Source: Linnemannia elongata (lineage: Eukaryota > Mortierellomycota > Mortierellomycetes > Mortierellales > Mortierellaceae). Taken from it: a stretch of 64,000 bases of DNA. The stretch covers positions 2,046,001 to 2,110,000 of the forward strand of contig JAXBDG010000013.1 in assembly GCA_036320915.1 (NCBI GenBank), in the 5' to 3' direction. The notes under the pieces were generated by a model. It was not told the DNA's origin, did not search any database, and saw only the letters and a program-made list of their open reading frames with translations. Made by a program: the position numbers and the translations under genes. This document shows positions 33,557-51,715 of the stretch, piece by piece; position 1 is the stretch's first letter; each line of letters begins with the position of its first letter.

Positions 33557-35468
33557 TTAAGGAGGAGATCCTGAAAGTGGCCCTGAGAAAAAGGACAAGA
33601 ATGACAGAGCCTATAATGCAAGGAAAGAGAAAGAGATGGAACCATGATTAATAAAATACATTCATAATGGTCAAGCAACAACATCCATTCCCTTCGCTCC
33701 AGGAAACAAAAAAGGACAATGTAATACCTCGGCAAAGGCAGCAACAAATCCTGGCTCTTGCTCGTTTCCAGAATCACCCAGCTCTGCAAGGAGTTCAGTA
33801 GGATCTCCTTGGTCCTGATAATCGTCATCGCTGCCGTGGTCATACTCGTTCCGATCGCTCTCAGATCCAAGCATATCCATGTCGGCATCCGTGTACAACG
33901 ACTTTTTGCTCTTCATCCTGCGAGAATGAGCAAGAGCCTTGCTGTCGTGCGTCCTTCTGGTTTTCACCTCTGTTGATGCAGGTGCTGATACTTTGGAGGG
34001 GGTTCCAGTAGGGACCAGAACTCGACGTGTTTCGGAGGTTGAAGTCGACGTTGAAACCGTGGCTGTGTTATTATGATGGTTATGATGAGACTGGTGAGAG
34101 TGGTGCCCGTGCTTCGAATGGTGGTGGTGGTGATGTGACGATTTTGTGTGGTCTCGACTGATGCGACGTCCTCCGCTGCCAGCAACGGCTTCCTTGTCCT
34201 TCTTGGAGGAATGATGGCGACTGCTCCTGTGCTTTGACGACAGATGTGGTGGGACTTGATTGCCCTGGCTGTAGAGTCGTTCTAGTTCGCCAAAGACGTT
34301 ACCCCTGACTCCTGGGAGATGGAAATGTTGATGCAAATGCTGTTCAGACGGTGGATGCTCACCATGGGCCGTCATGTAGGGAGGCGGTGATGCTCCTGGT
34401 AAGGGGCCTCCAGCAGGATCCTTGAGTTTTGACATTGACAAATCCTGGTGCTCAACCAGGGCGGTTCCCCAGGTGCCCTGCGAGATGGTCAGGTCACCAG
34501 GACCATCCTGCATGAAGCTGCCTCCACAACATTCAAATCCATGGCCCTGCTCATAATCTTCAATCTGTGAACGAAGATCCATCACCTCGTTCCGAGAATC
34601 CTGCAAAAGATCCCGGTACTCGGTCAATTCTGATCGCAGAGTTGAGTTTGCTGTAGCAAGTTCCTTGATGAGCGAGATGAGCTGGTTCTGAGCGGCCAGG
34701 GGTGGATCGGCGATAGATGATTGGTATGGCGGTGATGATGAGGAAGAAGGCGACTCGGATCTCACAATGTTGATGGGCGTAGATCCTTGCTGCAAGGATT
34801 TCTCTTGTTGAATGGCTTGTCCGAGGCTGCCTTGGGGTGGTGAACAAAGCCGATCGGTAGTTTCCTTGAGCCAGGCCACAGCCTCCTTGGATTCCCTGGC
34901 AAGATCAACTTCTTGCTGCTGACGACGTAATTGATCGTGTCGCTGTCCAAGGGTCTCGTACTTTGTCTGGATGGTGAGTAGCTTTTGCTGAAGCGTTCGT
35001 TCCGATCGCTGGACCTCTCTCAATTCATCCTGCAGTGCATCAATCTTGAGCCGACCAGCATCCTCCCGCTCCTGTAGGGCCTCCCGTTTGATACGCTCAA
35101 TGCGGAGGAGGTCCGAATCCTTGAGGCCATCCTCTGTCTCCTTGGTGAGCGAGAATAGCTTTTGCTCGGTGTATTCCAATTGGCTGGACATGAGCAAGAG
35201 CCGCTTGGCTGTCCTGGCCTGGTCGCTGATGGCGAGGAGACGGGACTCTTCCAGGTCCTGGTTAATCCGTGTAAGATCCCTGCTTGCCTGGGTGATTTTT
35301 TCAATTTCCAGAACAGCTAGCCTCAACTGAGGAAAGGAGGGGAGTACATAAATGCAGAAGATAAAAAAAAAAAAAAAGATGAAGCAAGTGTTTTATGTGA
35401 GCGATGGGGATAGCTTCTGGTTAGAGTTGTTTTTGTTGTTGTACACATACCAACAACAGGCTCGGTTT

Positions 35469-35512
<44 letters not shown>

Positions 35513-36172
35513 GCTGAGATTCGACCCTCTTCGGCTCAATAAGTACTCACACTCCATACTCGTGATGAGAGAGAGACATACCTCGCGTTGTAGCTCGTAG
35601 ATAAGAGGCCTATGATCCCTGCTGCCAATTCCATTCTCTATTTTCAATTGAATAGAGGAAGAGGTTAAGACAGCTCTGGTTAGCATGGTATGTTTTGTGC
35701 AATTGAGCATAGAGTGCAGGAAGAACACCACCCGACAACCCCACGCGGACGACAAACATGGTGAGTTGTAAAGATAGCCGAAAATGCAACCACTAAAGTA
35801 CAGGTTTTGGTTACTAAAATAAGGGGGGAAAGTGAATGTTGCAGAGAGAGCGGAAGAGAGAGAACGGAGAGAGAGAAAAAGGGAGAGAGACAAAGGAAGG
35901 GAAAACTAGAGAAGAAAGACCAAGGAAGGGGGTTCTCCTTGCGGTTGTTTTTTTTTCAGAGTTGGACAAGCTATGCATACGCCTTGCGCTTAAAGGGCTT
36001 GGCTCTTTGATGTAATAGGTGGTCTTGGCAGTGTTGTGAGTACAGGAGGAAGATTACCATCGAGAGGAGGAGGATGTAATGAGAGCGGATGCCGGGCAGA
36101 AAGGATCCAGTGCGGACAGGCGTGTGCCTGGATGCAGTAGCAGCCTTCGGAGTCTGATGTTGCTGTTGTCAT
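33557..36172 (-). CDS. Coiled-coil protein with His-rich tract, about 607 aa
   Basis: Model: complement(join(33557..33610, 33728..35326, 35582..35637, 36058..36172)); phases 1, 0, 0. Unrecognised family. The N-terminal exon (MTTATSDSEGCYCIQAHACP) joins in phase to RPLIYELQRE|LRLAVLEIEKI, which starts a coiled coil of about 170 residues (heptads rich in Leu, Arg, Glu and Gln). A second coiled coil follows near LIKELATANSTLRSELTEYR. Then come a Pro/Gly-rich linker, a His-rich run (SSHHHHHHSKHGHHSHQSHH) and a basic patch before an acidic C-terminus. The family may be a cytoskeletal or septum scaffold, but that is a guess. The last intron is optional: reading through it gives an alternative end at 33671 (608 aa). 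I prefer splicing because it joins AAFAE to ALSFLSFFSG in frame and ends just before AATAAA. Intron 2 (35327-35581) contains a 37-base A run (T on the coding strand). Confidence 0.72.
35472..35508. repeat. Poly(dA) tract of 37 bases in an intron
   Basis: A run of 37 A on the plus strand within the intron between exons 2 and 3 of the coiled-coil gene. On the transcribed strand it is a long U tract, about 145 nt from the acceptor. Confidence 0.8.
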
Positions 36173-36788
36173 TGGATCCGAAGGTGAATGGAGTAAGTAG
36201 AAGAGGAAGAGAAGGATGTACTGTCGCTGTTGTAGTTTAAGGTAATATGTATTTTATGATGGGGTTGCGATGGTATGGAGGGATGTCTCTTTCGGAGATC
36301 GGGTATGGGGGAAGGGGGAGGGAAGGCGAAAGTGACAATGGTAATGGGGTGGCGGTAGTTGAAGAAGAAGAAGAAGAAGAAGAAGGAGAAGGAGGAGAGA
36401 AAAGACAAGCAAGCAGAGGGAGGAAGTAAAAGGCAGAAAAAAAAGGGCGAGTGAGCGAAGGAGAAGGAGGGGAGGAGAGCAGGAAGAAGACGAGGAAGGG
36501 GAACGAGGGGAGTAAGAGAAGGTAAAGCGTATGTATGCAATTTAGAAGTGAATTTTTTTGATGTGATGAATGGTATTGGGCAAAAAGGACCATGGACACA
36601 CGGACACACCCTGTCAGAGGGTACACAGACAGACAGACAGACAAATCATCCTCCCTCTCTTTTTCCTCTTCTTTGAGGAGTGTGCCAAGTGATAATAATA
36701 TTTGTCTAAGCGGATGATGGTTCCTGAGACAATTGATTGGCTGTGAAGAATATTCCCTTTGACGGTACTCCATTCGACTCCAAGAAGG

Positions 36789-36862
36789 TGCTTCTGCGGC
36801 ACATCAACAAACAATTGAACGTCTTCTTTGCTTCTGCGGCGCATCGATACCAATTGAACGTC
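36789..36862. repeat. Imperfect 40-bp tandem repeat in the Vms1 5' flank
   Basis: Two copies (36789-36823 and 36829-36862) share TGCTTCTGCGGC-CATC and end in CAATTGAACGTC; they differ by a few bases and a 1-nt indel. They lie about 150-220 nt before the Vms1 start codon, in the divergent promoter shared with the coiled-coil gene. Confidence 0.7.
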
Positions 36863-37009
36863 CATTCCATCTCCACAGCCATTTTTTTAATAAAGAACCC
36901 GAGAACGACGTTTCTCTTTTTCCCTTCTTTTCTTTCTTCTTCACTACTTCTCACACATCTCATTCTCCATCGACAATCTTACCCTCATATACCCCCTCTC
37001 CCTCACACA

Positions 37010-39551
37010 ATGGACAGCTCAGACTCTCCTTCGCTCTCTCCTGCAGTGCTCGGCAGCCTATGGTCACTCTCAGTCTTCTTCCTCCCTAAGGATCTCATCG
37101 ACACTCTTACCTACTCAACTCCCGATCTCGTTGCTCAATCATCGACACCACTCCTTACATCATCATCCTCCTCCTCCTCTCATGATACTTCAACCACCTC
37201 TGACGAACACTCAGACAAGATCCTGTCCTTGCCTCTCAAAGTCACCCCTTCCTGCCGCACCTGCGCTGTGCCCATGTTCGCATCTGTCGATAAGCAGCGT
37301 GAGCACGTCAAATCCGATTGGCACCTTTACAACCTCAAACAACAACTCTTGGACCAACAAGCTGCGCCCGTCTCCTTCAACCAGTTTCAAGACATGATCC
37401 TCACCGCAACCGCCACGACAACCACCCCTTCAACTACAGCTCCTCGCAAAACCATTCAGCAAAAGTCCTCTCCATCGACGACATCAACGTCAATGGTGCT
37501 GTGCAAAAGTTCTGAAGTTGCAATTCAGACCATTATGAGCCAGCTCGATATCAACGTCAAAGAAAACAAGCAAGCTCGAGAATCTGATCCCGTTTTATTG
37601 CGCCAGAGGATGATTCAGGAACAGCAACTCCAGGAGATCCGCCGGTCTCCCATGCTCTGGTTCTCAAGCACTCTGTACGGCACTTCTGTCCAGTTCGGTA
37701 TCTACAAAAACGCCTTGACCAATAAGGGCAACTGCGACCACCTCGTCGAGCACATCAAGTCCATTCAGATCCCAGTGCCACCGCCGCCTCCAAAGAGGGT
37801 AAAGGCCAAGCGTGCCGCTAGAGCCAAGGCCAAGGCTCTCCTCGAAAGTCAACAAAAGCAGCAGTCGGGACAGTCGGAAGAGACAGAGCAGGATCTCATC
37901 TCTGCACTTCAGAAGGATCTCGAAAACGCAGCAGGAGTAGCAACAGCAACACCAACTGTCGACAACACAGCAGTCATGGAAGCAACCTTCCATAACCAGC
38001 TTGCACCAGCAACCGATGCTCCACCTCGCTATTGGACATTGATTCTCCTCGGCGGAGGACATTTTGCTGGTATGGTCGTCGATGTGCGAGGCCAGGCCAA
38101 GAAAGCCCACAGCCAGGGTAGCCATGCCAGGGAGCTCAAAATCGTTGCTCACAAAACCTTCCATCGCTACACTGGTACGTCCTTTGCTACATCGAGGTTC
38201 TACTCACCACTGTTGTTCACTTTGTTCAAAACACCTTTTGCTAACACTTTCATTCAATTTCTTTCCTGATCGGACGCTAGTCCGAAGAAAGAATGGAGGC
38301 GCCCAGTCGTCTTTTGGCGCCGCCAACTCGGCAGGAGCGATGGTTCGCATGTACAATGAGAGAGCATTGAAACTGGAGGTCAGAGAGCTTTTGGACGCAT
38401 GGTCGGATTGGATTCTGCAGAGCGAGTGTGTATTCATGCATGCACCTGGCAACAACAAGCGAACCGTCTTCTACGAGGATTCGATTATGAGTCGTGCCGA
38501 CCGGGAAGGTCATTTGCGGTCGTTCCCGTTCATGACGAGACGCCCCACCTTGACAGAGCTTAAACGCGCTTACCAGGAACTCACAGCTGTCAAGATTATA
38601 CAGCCTCCTGAGGAGGGTCAGTTAAACGACAGTGCTGACCAAGCAGTAGTAGTCGCTCCCAGGACAGTATCTTACACCCCGGTTGGCGTTGCATCCACCG
38701 CTGCAGGAGCGGAGACAGTCAAGACCAAAACCATTTCTACATATTCTGTTTCCGCGCCTCTGCTCAAACTCGTGGAGTTGGTTAAGAAGGGACGTGTCGA
38801 AGCCATCGACAACCATTTCGCTCGGACTGGCCTGGATCCATCGCAAATGCTTCCCAAAAGTCCTCGTCAAGAATATGATCAGCGGAGGACACCTACGCTG
38901 CTTCACCTTGCGTCCTTCTATGGTCAGCCCCAAGTGGTTCAACAGCTTCTGGAGAAACACGGCGCGGATCCAACGGCCACTATCTCCTCCTTGATCAAGC
39001 GCATGGACAAGACCCTCGCACCCGTTTCGGACGAGTTGCTCGATCTCGCCATCACGACTAAGCCCTGGACAGCGTATGATGTGGCCAAGGACAAGGAAAC
39101 ACGAAATGCGTTCCGCAGAGCTATGGCCAGAATGCCCGATGCTTGGGATTGGACTGGTCTTGCCCGTGTCCCATCCCCCCTGACCCCTGAGATGGAAGCA
39201 GAGTCGCGGAGACAAGGCGGGTCCAAGTCCGATGGCGGTAAGAGACCTGAGAATGAGAGCGACGGCAACGACGAGGTGGTACAAAACGTTCAACCAGAGT
39301 CAAGTGTCATTCCCTGTCAATTAGAGACCCCTCGTCTCACGGTCCAGGAGAGGATGACTGCCGATCGCGAGAAACGAGCCCAGGCAGCGGAGACGAGACG
39401 TGCTGCTCAACTTTCAGCAAGGGCCATGTGGATGGCCAAGCCCAAGAGCAGGGTCGAGTGTAACAGCTGCGGAACTGATCTGGGGGCTCTCTCTCCCTTT
39501 GAGCGATTCGGCCACCCATGCAACGAACAGTCCAAACTGGGCCGCAACTGA
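37010..39551 (+). CDS. VMS1: Vms1/ANKZF1 peptidyl-tRNA endonuclease of ribosome-associated quality control, 811 aa
   Basis: Model: join(37010..38174, 38281..39551); phase 1. Vms1 frees nascent chains from stalled 60S subunits by cutting the tRNA acceptor end, and recruits Cdc48/p97. In order: a C2H2-type finger near residues 82-103 (CRTC...REHVKSDWH); the VLRF1 release-factor-like domain from about 205 (SPMLWFSSTLYGTSVQFGIY) through YWTLILLGGGHFAGMVVDVR; the catalytic loop with RRKNGGAQSSFGAANSAGAM, in which Gln397 takes the position of the essential Gln; ankyrin-type repeats (PTLLHLASFYGQPQVVQQLL, about 600-680); and a C-terminal helix (AETRRAAQLSARAMWMAKPK), a candidate p97-binding VIM-like region. 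It closes with a small CX2C...HPC element (CNSCGTDLGALSPFERFGHP). The exon junction falls immediately before the catalytic loop. The first ATG at 37010 follows a C/T-rich leader. Confidence 0.93.
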
Positions 39552-40479
39552 TAAAATAAAGAATAAAAATGCTTAATTGTTTCACTGATCAACACCACCC
39601 AATCCATCACTTATTTCTTTGTTCTTCTCGACTTGGCGATAGTTGCTGGTAAATGCCTTTGCATAGATAGCCATCTTGTACCTTGTACCTGTGTGCCTGA
39701 GACTAAGCCACGGGCATGTCTCCTGACCCTAGTGCTAATACTTGTCTTGGCCTTGACTGTCTGTCTGCCAGGTCAGTCATCCGTCGCCTCCCTTTTTTCA
39801 ACCCCTTTTTTTAGAACAGACACACAGAAAAAAAAAAAAAAAAAAAAAAGAGGCCCGAATGACGATGGAACCCGACAACACCTCCCTTTGTCTTCATTCC
39901 AAATCTCACTCATTCATTCCCTTCTTCCCACACACATACATACGCTTGCATTCAAAACCATACAACTTACCCTCTCATACACTCAAAAAAGTCCGGATTC
40001 AGCTCTTTCAGTGACAGTGCAACTACACAACACCCACCTTTGCTCCAGTTCTAACTACACTTTATCCTGATAGTAAAAAAGGGTAAAGTGGTTCTCTCTC
40101 TTGTGGAAAGAGAGTGAAAGAGAAGTTCCGTCCGTGACGTGTGCCTTCGTACCCTTTGCCCCCCTGCTTACCCCCTCGCTGACCACACGCCACGCTTCTT
40201 AACCTCGTTGTATTATTAAGCCTGCCAGCAACGTGCTTTTGCTCCAGAAACGCGACCGCCTGAGATTGGGAGCGACTTTTCTGTAAAGAAGAACGTCAAC
40301 CAGCTGGATAATTTTCATTCTCACCAGACAACACCAGTAACAACATTTCCCACTTTCGGCACGCAGTAGCTGGACCCCTTCTCAACTTTAGGATCGACTA
40401 TCAGAGGCACTTCCCCTCCCCTCTGCCTTGAGGAAGAAGAGAGAGCAAGCAGAAACCCAACCACTGTCGGACAGGAAGG
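39552..40479. other. Intergenic spacer and ROCK-like gene leader
   Basis: No supported gene in 0.9 kb. An A21 run lies at about 39829-39849. From 40320 the plus strand becomes C/T-rich, as expected of a fungal leader. The open frame at 39633-40070 is a low-complexity translation. Confidence 0.6.
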
Positions 40480-46236
<5,757 letters not shown>

Positions 46237-47655
46237 TGGATTGATTCCCCATCCCCCCCCTCCCCTTTTTTTTACTGTGAGTGTAAAAGAAGAAATGATA
46301 TCAACTTAATAATAAATCCAAAGTCGGTTCAAAAACACCTTCATGTCTCCCTTCCAATGCCTTTTGTTTTCTACTACGGGTGAGAATGGGGGAGAGGGGA
46401 TGATATGTGGACCTTGTCAGACCCAATAGGGGTATGTGCGAGTACCTTGAGACTTTTGATTATGACGATTGGTGAAGCAAAGATCGACCTTCTGCCTCTT
46501 TTACTCCAAAATAAGGTGTCGCCGCTCTCTATCTTAACAACGAACGACATGGATTCCTGAAGAAGACAATACGATTGTTGCCTATCGATGGAACATGGGT
46601 GATGAGGCTGAAGACAATGACTGCAATCCGCAAACCGCAAACCGCAAACCGCAATTGCGTTATGCTTTATTTTTGGGGGTGAACAGTGCAAGAAGTACGA
46701 GAAGAGCCGTTTTTTGTTTTCCGCGGTCTTGTCGCACTTCGTTGTTGTCTGCGTGCAGTGAAGTGGTAATGGTGTTTTAGCCCGGATTGACTGCATTTGG
46801 ATTTTTTATATGTGCGTGGTACGTGTCTGCCGATTTGTTTGTTCCAGGTCAAGGTAATCTGTCCCGATGTGATGGGGTGGCTTTGATTTTTCACAGATAA
46901 TAATTTTTCGTATCTGTTGCCTTTTGCTGACACTGAGGATTGATTCAAGACCCGCCCTCCTTTTTGCACTTTGAATCGAGGCAAGAAGATATCATAGAAG
47001 AAAGAGAGACAGGCCAAGCAAGACAGACAAGGCCACACACTGAGGGGGGCAAAAAATAGATAAATCTCTCATACATACACCCTAAAACAAGAAACAAGAA
47101 ACAAGAATAACCAGGACAGACAACCTGCAGCCAGTAACATCACTGACTAGTTACCGACAATCGTATTACAACAAGTGGCCTGAGTACAGGGATTTAACAA
47201 AAGGGGGGCAACGGAGTAATACCAACGACGACGGTTTGACAGATCGGCAGGTATGTATGTGTCCATGAAGCACCTTTGCCTTTTACGGCCATCGTTCCTT
47301 CATTATCTTTTGTCGAAGGAGTTTGCATTGTCCTTTGGTATTGTACGTATGTGTATGTGTGTGTGTGGTGGATGCATGTGTATGAACAGTACTGTACAAG
47401 GCAAGTGTATGGGTATGATAGATAGATAGATAGATACGATCATTCCACTACCAAAAACATTACGTCTCAGACATTCAATTTTTTTTTTATCTTTTTGCAT
47501 ATAAAAACTGGTCCATGGTCTCGCTTACTTTCCTCTCTTCTTTTCTTCTTCTTTATTCTCCATCATCCTCATCCACATCGATCTCTTTTGATCCCCCCCC
47601 CCCCCCAACAACAACAACTCCCACTCACTCCCAAACCCACAACACTTTTTCAATC
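46237..47655. other. Intergenic spacer between the ROCK-like and LDH genes
   Basis: No supported gene in 1.4 kb. It contains four CCGCAAA/T heptamer units at 46628-46655, a (GATA)n microsatellite at about 47417-47436, and a C15-type run at about 47593-47607 just before the LDH start. The last 150 nt are C/T-rich, a leader typical of a highly expressed fungal gene. Confidence 0.6.
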
Positions 47656-48740
47656 ATGTCGTCTGCTGCCAAGAGAGAAGGTAACCAGCCAAACTACACC
47701 CTTACTCTCTCATATCAAAAAAACGCTTGGACCATTCTCACTGCTCACTTTTATTTTTTCATTCCCACGCCACGCCACGAGAACCAAGATAACTACGATA
47801 CACGACACTAACCACACTTCTCTCCAACTGAATAGGTTCCCAAATGGCCATCATTGGCGCTGGTTCCGTCGGTTCATCCATCGCCTTTGCCTGCTTGATG
47901 CGCTCCGTCGTTTCAGAGTTGCTCATCAACGACTTCAACACAAAGGTCTGCGAGGGTCAAGTTCTCGATCTTCAAGATGCCGCCTTTGTCTCCTCGACCA
48001 AGGTCCGCGTCGGCACCCCCAAGGAGTGCGGTCAGGCCGACATCATCGTCATCACCGCCGGTGCTCGCCAAAAGCCCGGTGAGAGCCGTGATGAGCTCGT
48101 TCTCCGTAACGAAGAAATCCTCCGCAGCGTCTTGGACGGTCTCCAGCCCATCAAGAAGACCGCCATCCTCATGCTCGTCGCCAACCCCGTCAATGTCCTC
48201 ACTTGCATGGCCCAGAAGCTCTCCGGTCTCCCCCCTCACCAGGTCATCGGAACTGGTACTTACCTCGACTCTGTCCGCTTCCGCGTCGCCGTCAAGGATT
48301 GTTTGAAGGTCTCTGAGACCTCGGTCCATGCCTACATTGTCGGTGATCACGGCGACAAGCAGGTCGCTGTCTGGTCGTCCGCCAGCATGGGAGGCAAACC
48401 CTTGCTCGCCTTTGAGGAGATCAAAAAGATGGACCGTGCCGCCGAGGCTGCCAAGGTCGCCCACAAGGCCTATAAGATCATTGATCTCAAGGGTGCCACC
48501 GCCTTTGGTATCGCTGCCGTTGTCTCCGAGGTTGCCCTCTGCATCACCCTCAACAAGCTTTCCGTTGTCCCCCTCTCGACCTACTGCGACAGGTTTGACG
48601 CCTGCCTTTCCTTCCCTATCTCCCTTGGTACCAACGGTGTCGAGAGAATCGTCTACCCCGAAATGGACGAGCGTGAGCTCGCCTTGGTCGAGGAGAGTGC
48701 TGTTGCCACTCGCCACGCTTGCCGCAACTACAGGAAGTAA
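47656..48740 (+). CDS. L-lactate dehydrogenase, 309 aa
   Basis: Model: join(47656..47680, 47836..48740); the 25-nt first exon (MSSAAKRE) ends in phase 1. The enzyme interconverts pyruvate and L-lactate with NAD(H) in the cytosol. The Rossmann nucleotide motif is IIGAGSVGSS. The specificity loop reads AGARQKPGESR, with Gln at the position where malate dehydrogenases carry Arg, which argues for lactate dehydrogenase. Catalytic residues lie in ESRDEL, ANPVNVLT, YLDSVRFR (substrate-binding Arg) and VGDHGD (proton-donating His). The length is normal for the family. Codon use is strongly biased to C-ending codons (GTC, CTC, ATC, GCC), much more than in neighbouring genes, which suggests high expression. 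This bias also creates a 267-codon antisense open frame that is not a gene. L-LDH is absent from most Dikarya but known in Mucoromycota such as Rhizopus. Confidence 0.93.
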
Positions 48741-48907
48741 ATTCTACTTCCTTAACCTTCGCCTTTACGTCCCATTTTCATATCCTTCCCATTAATCCAA
48801 CCAACAAACAGTAGCCACAATAATATGTACATATCATTCTGCATTATCCAGATATCCCTCATTGTTCATATGGTATTCGTTTTTACATTTTGCTTGCTTT
48901 ACAAGAT

Positions 48908-51232
48908 CTACTTCTTTGCCGCTTGTGCGCCTGAGGTGGAATTTGTGTTTGTACCCGCAGGTCCGCCTGTGGCAGAAGAATGAGTTGCCTGCGATGTCTT
49001 GAAGCAGATAATGTTGTTCTCTTTTGTAATCACGTCGTCCTCTCCAATCTATATCCATATGTCGTACGTTACAGCAACACCATTAGTTAATACCAATTAG
49101 AGTTATAAGTATTGGTATCATATACGAAAAACAGCACTCTTCCCCTGTCCACATAAGACTCACCTTGCGGTTGCCAATGGTCTCTGCTCCAAGATAGTGC
49201 TTTGCAATTTCGGGGTGAACAATATCGGCAAACTCGAGCACGGTCGTTCCAGGCCAAAGCAGAACACAGTCCCGGAACACGCCCTTCCCGTTCGTGTTGG
49301 CAAATGTCGTGAGACTCTTGACCGGGAATGCAGGAATGAGCCCAAGAATCTCGACAGCCTTTAAAACCACATCCTGCACGCCCGTCGATCCATACCGATA
49401 CAGAACTAAATCCTGAACCTTCTCGATACGGCTAGATTGAACCAAACAAAAATGAACATGGTCAGAGTCATGTATCGCTTCCAAGTTATGGTGATACTTG
49501 TGAATACTCTCCTACGCATTCTTCATCAATATGTATGACAGCCTTTGATCATCGAATCTGCGTTTGCATACTTTTGAAGTTTATCGTCTAGTGGCTTCAG
49601 ATCCGATTCAGGCTATTTTGACAAAGGAAAGATAGATAGGATGGCGAATATGTCAGTTACCAGTTGCCACTTTACATGTAAACATATATATGACAGGGAT
49701 TGAAAACTTACAAGATCGTCTTTCGTTTGCACGTTGTCTGTGCCTTCCTCGTAGTGGATAAACTTTTGCTTGTGCAATTTTCGGAGAAACGTCTCTGCAA
49801 GTGCGCTGGAAAGTACAATCTTGTTCTGTAGGAAGCAAAACAGCAAATCAGAATTAGCTAACGCTCCAGGGTTAAGGCGCAATGATGGCTCGTGGTGGCA
49901 GGTTGACTCGTTCTTTAGGGTTACCTGGTCATATTTGCGCATGATTTTAGAGATGTTCTTGTCCGAGTCCGGCAAGTCGATTTTGTTCAATGCCTACCAT
50001 TAATTTAAAGGTACATAATACAACTCGTCAGCCTTGTCAATAATCTCCTCTGGTGTGACACGAACAAGTCAAAACCATATCCACTTACAATAACGGTAGG
50101 GAAGCGCTCGTCTAAGAATGCATCGACGATCTTAATGATGGTCTCCTTCTCCCAAGTATCCATAGGTTCCTTGACTCCACTCCTGTCCAAACTCTTTTGC
50201 ACCAGCGACAAAGTTGCTCCATATCCCGAGAATTGGTTATGTAACGTCTCTGCTGTCGACGCCTCTACGGATGGTCAATATGAACAAAAAAATATCGGGT
50301 TAGTACCACTGGTCAGAGCTTTCTAGAAAAAGTACCATAGCGAAACGCGCGAAGGCGCAACGGGTAGACTTACTGACGGCAACGTGTCGTCGGACGATCT
50401 GGCTCCAGCGCTTGTTCAAGTTTCCAAAGATCCACGAATGAATCTCACCCCGGAGCCATTCAATGTCGCCAATGGGATCGTATCCAACTGTCTCCTTGCC
50501 ATTGGCATCCGTGGTACCGCTGACATCGACGACGTGGATCAAAGCATTCGCATGCCGAAGGTCGTCCAGAAACTGATTTCCTAGACCCTGCCCTTCTGAT
50601 GCTCCTGGGACCAATCCTGCTACGTCCAGAATCTGAATCGGAACAAATCGCTTTCCATCTATGCAGCGACCTAGATATTGCGGGAAAATTGAAATGATAG
50701 AGTCGGAACGCCATAAGTTATACGATCAATTCTTCCCGAGGATATGTATCGCCGATTGGTTATCAAATAAATGGCATGCTTTGATTCCTTAATCAACGTC
50801 GTCTCTTACCGTATCTTGGCGCACAGAGCTTTGTCTTGTCGAAACGCTTGCATGGGCACTCGATCGGAAAGTATGCTATAGAGAGTAAGGGTGATCCAAT
50901 GTGTGTTAATTCATAAAGTCGACAGGAAGGCGATCATGTCCGCGTACGATGAGTAAGGGGACTCACCAATTCCGTTGTTGGGTTTGATTGTGGTGAATGG
51001 GTAGTTTCCGACCTTTGCGGTGGCATCCGTGACTATAGAAGGGCGAGAAGCGAGATATGAACGTGAATATGATCAACCTCCAGTTTTCCTTGACTAGCAG
51101 CCGATTTTTCTCTTTGAGAAAGTATTGTAGTTGTTAGGTATCGTTTGGGAGTGTATTTTTTTTACCTGCGTTCAGGAAGGACGACTTTCCAGCGGATGGC
51201 TTCCCGACACAGGCGATGACGACGTCTTTCAT
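48908..51232 (-). CDS. YchF/Obg-family GTPase with TGS domain (Ylf2-like), 434 aa
   Basis: Model of 10 exons: complement(join(48908..49048, 49164..49431, 49572..49612, 49712..49825, 49925..49993, 50089..50264, 50374..50670, 50810..50875, 50967..51032, 51166..51232)), in phase throughout. It is a TRAFAC-class translation-related GTPase. G1 is [10 protein letters not shown] (residues 9-18), switch I includes [12 protein letters not shown]3 is [10 protein letters not shown], and G4 is ALNKIDLP. The insert [20 protein letters not shown] between G2 and G3 marks the archaeal/fungal Ylf2 branch rather than Ola1. The C-terminal part ([20 protein letters not shown], then [20 protein letters not shown]) is a TGS domain, followed by a short Ser/Thr/Gly-rich tail. 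The exact cellular role is unknown. Most introns are 75-150 nt. It is convergent with LDH (stops 168 bp apart) and divergent from the TFIIIC gene (start codons about 480 bp apart, probably a shared promoter). Confidence 0.9.
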
Positions 51233-51715
51233 TCCGGTGCTTTAGTGGTTGACGAGCGAATGAGTGGACGAATGAATGAAAAGGGAAGAGAGGGTAGACT
51301 CCTTGACTGTTAGTACTTTATGGCCCTCCGCCCAAGGTGTTGGACCATTGGATCTCTCTTTTGTGTCAAAAAGTGGCTTATCGGAATGGTGACTGTTAAA
51401 GCAATTTGTTCTTGCTGCAGTCTGCAGACCGCACGCGAATGTCAAGAGAGCGAGACCCTTTTCAAAAAAGAGGACAAACGCCGCCAAAACAACTTCCTCC
51501 TTTTCCATTGCCCTTCTTAATTCTCCACGCGACATTCGACTACCCTCACCCTTTCACTTTGCACATACGCACACCCCTACACTCACACTCATTCATAGGA
51601 GAAACCAAGAAGGCAACCGTAAACCACCGGACAGCATACTATCACTACAACAATAAACTTATAACGACACGCGAAACACAAAGCTAGGCACGACTCTGAA
51701 TTACACTACCTCGAC

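Noticed and set aside
35393..35893. Open frame running upstream of exon 2 of the coiled-coil gene
   Set aside because: It passes through the T37 tract and a probable intron. Splicing from the ATG at 36172 gives a better N-terminus with matching phase.
47913..48716. 267-codon open frame antisense to the LDH gene
   Set aside because: It is a by-product of the C-ending codon bias of LDH; its translation is Gly/Asp/Leu-rich without a domain.
49440..49560. Extended exon 9 of the Ylf2-like GTPase ([18 protein letters not shown]...)
   Set aside because: The frame is open, but the acceptor at 49432-49433 joins the phase-2 end of exon 8 and restores [13 protein letters not shown], the expected continuity.
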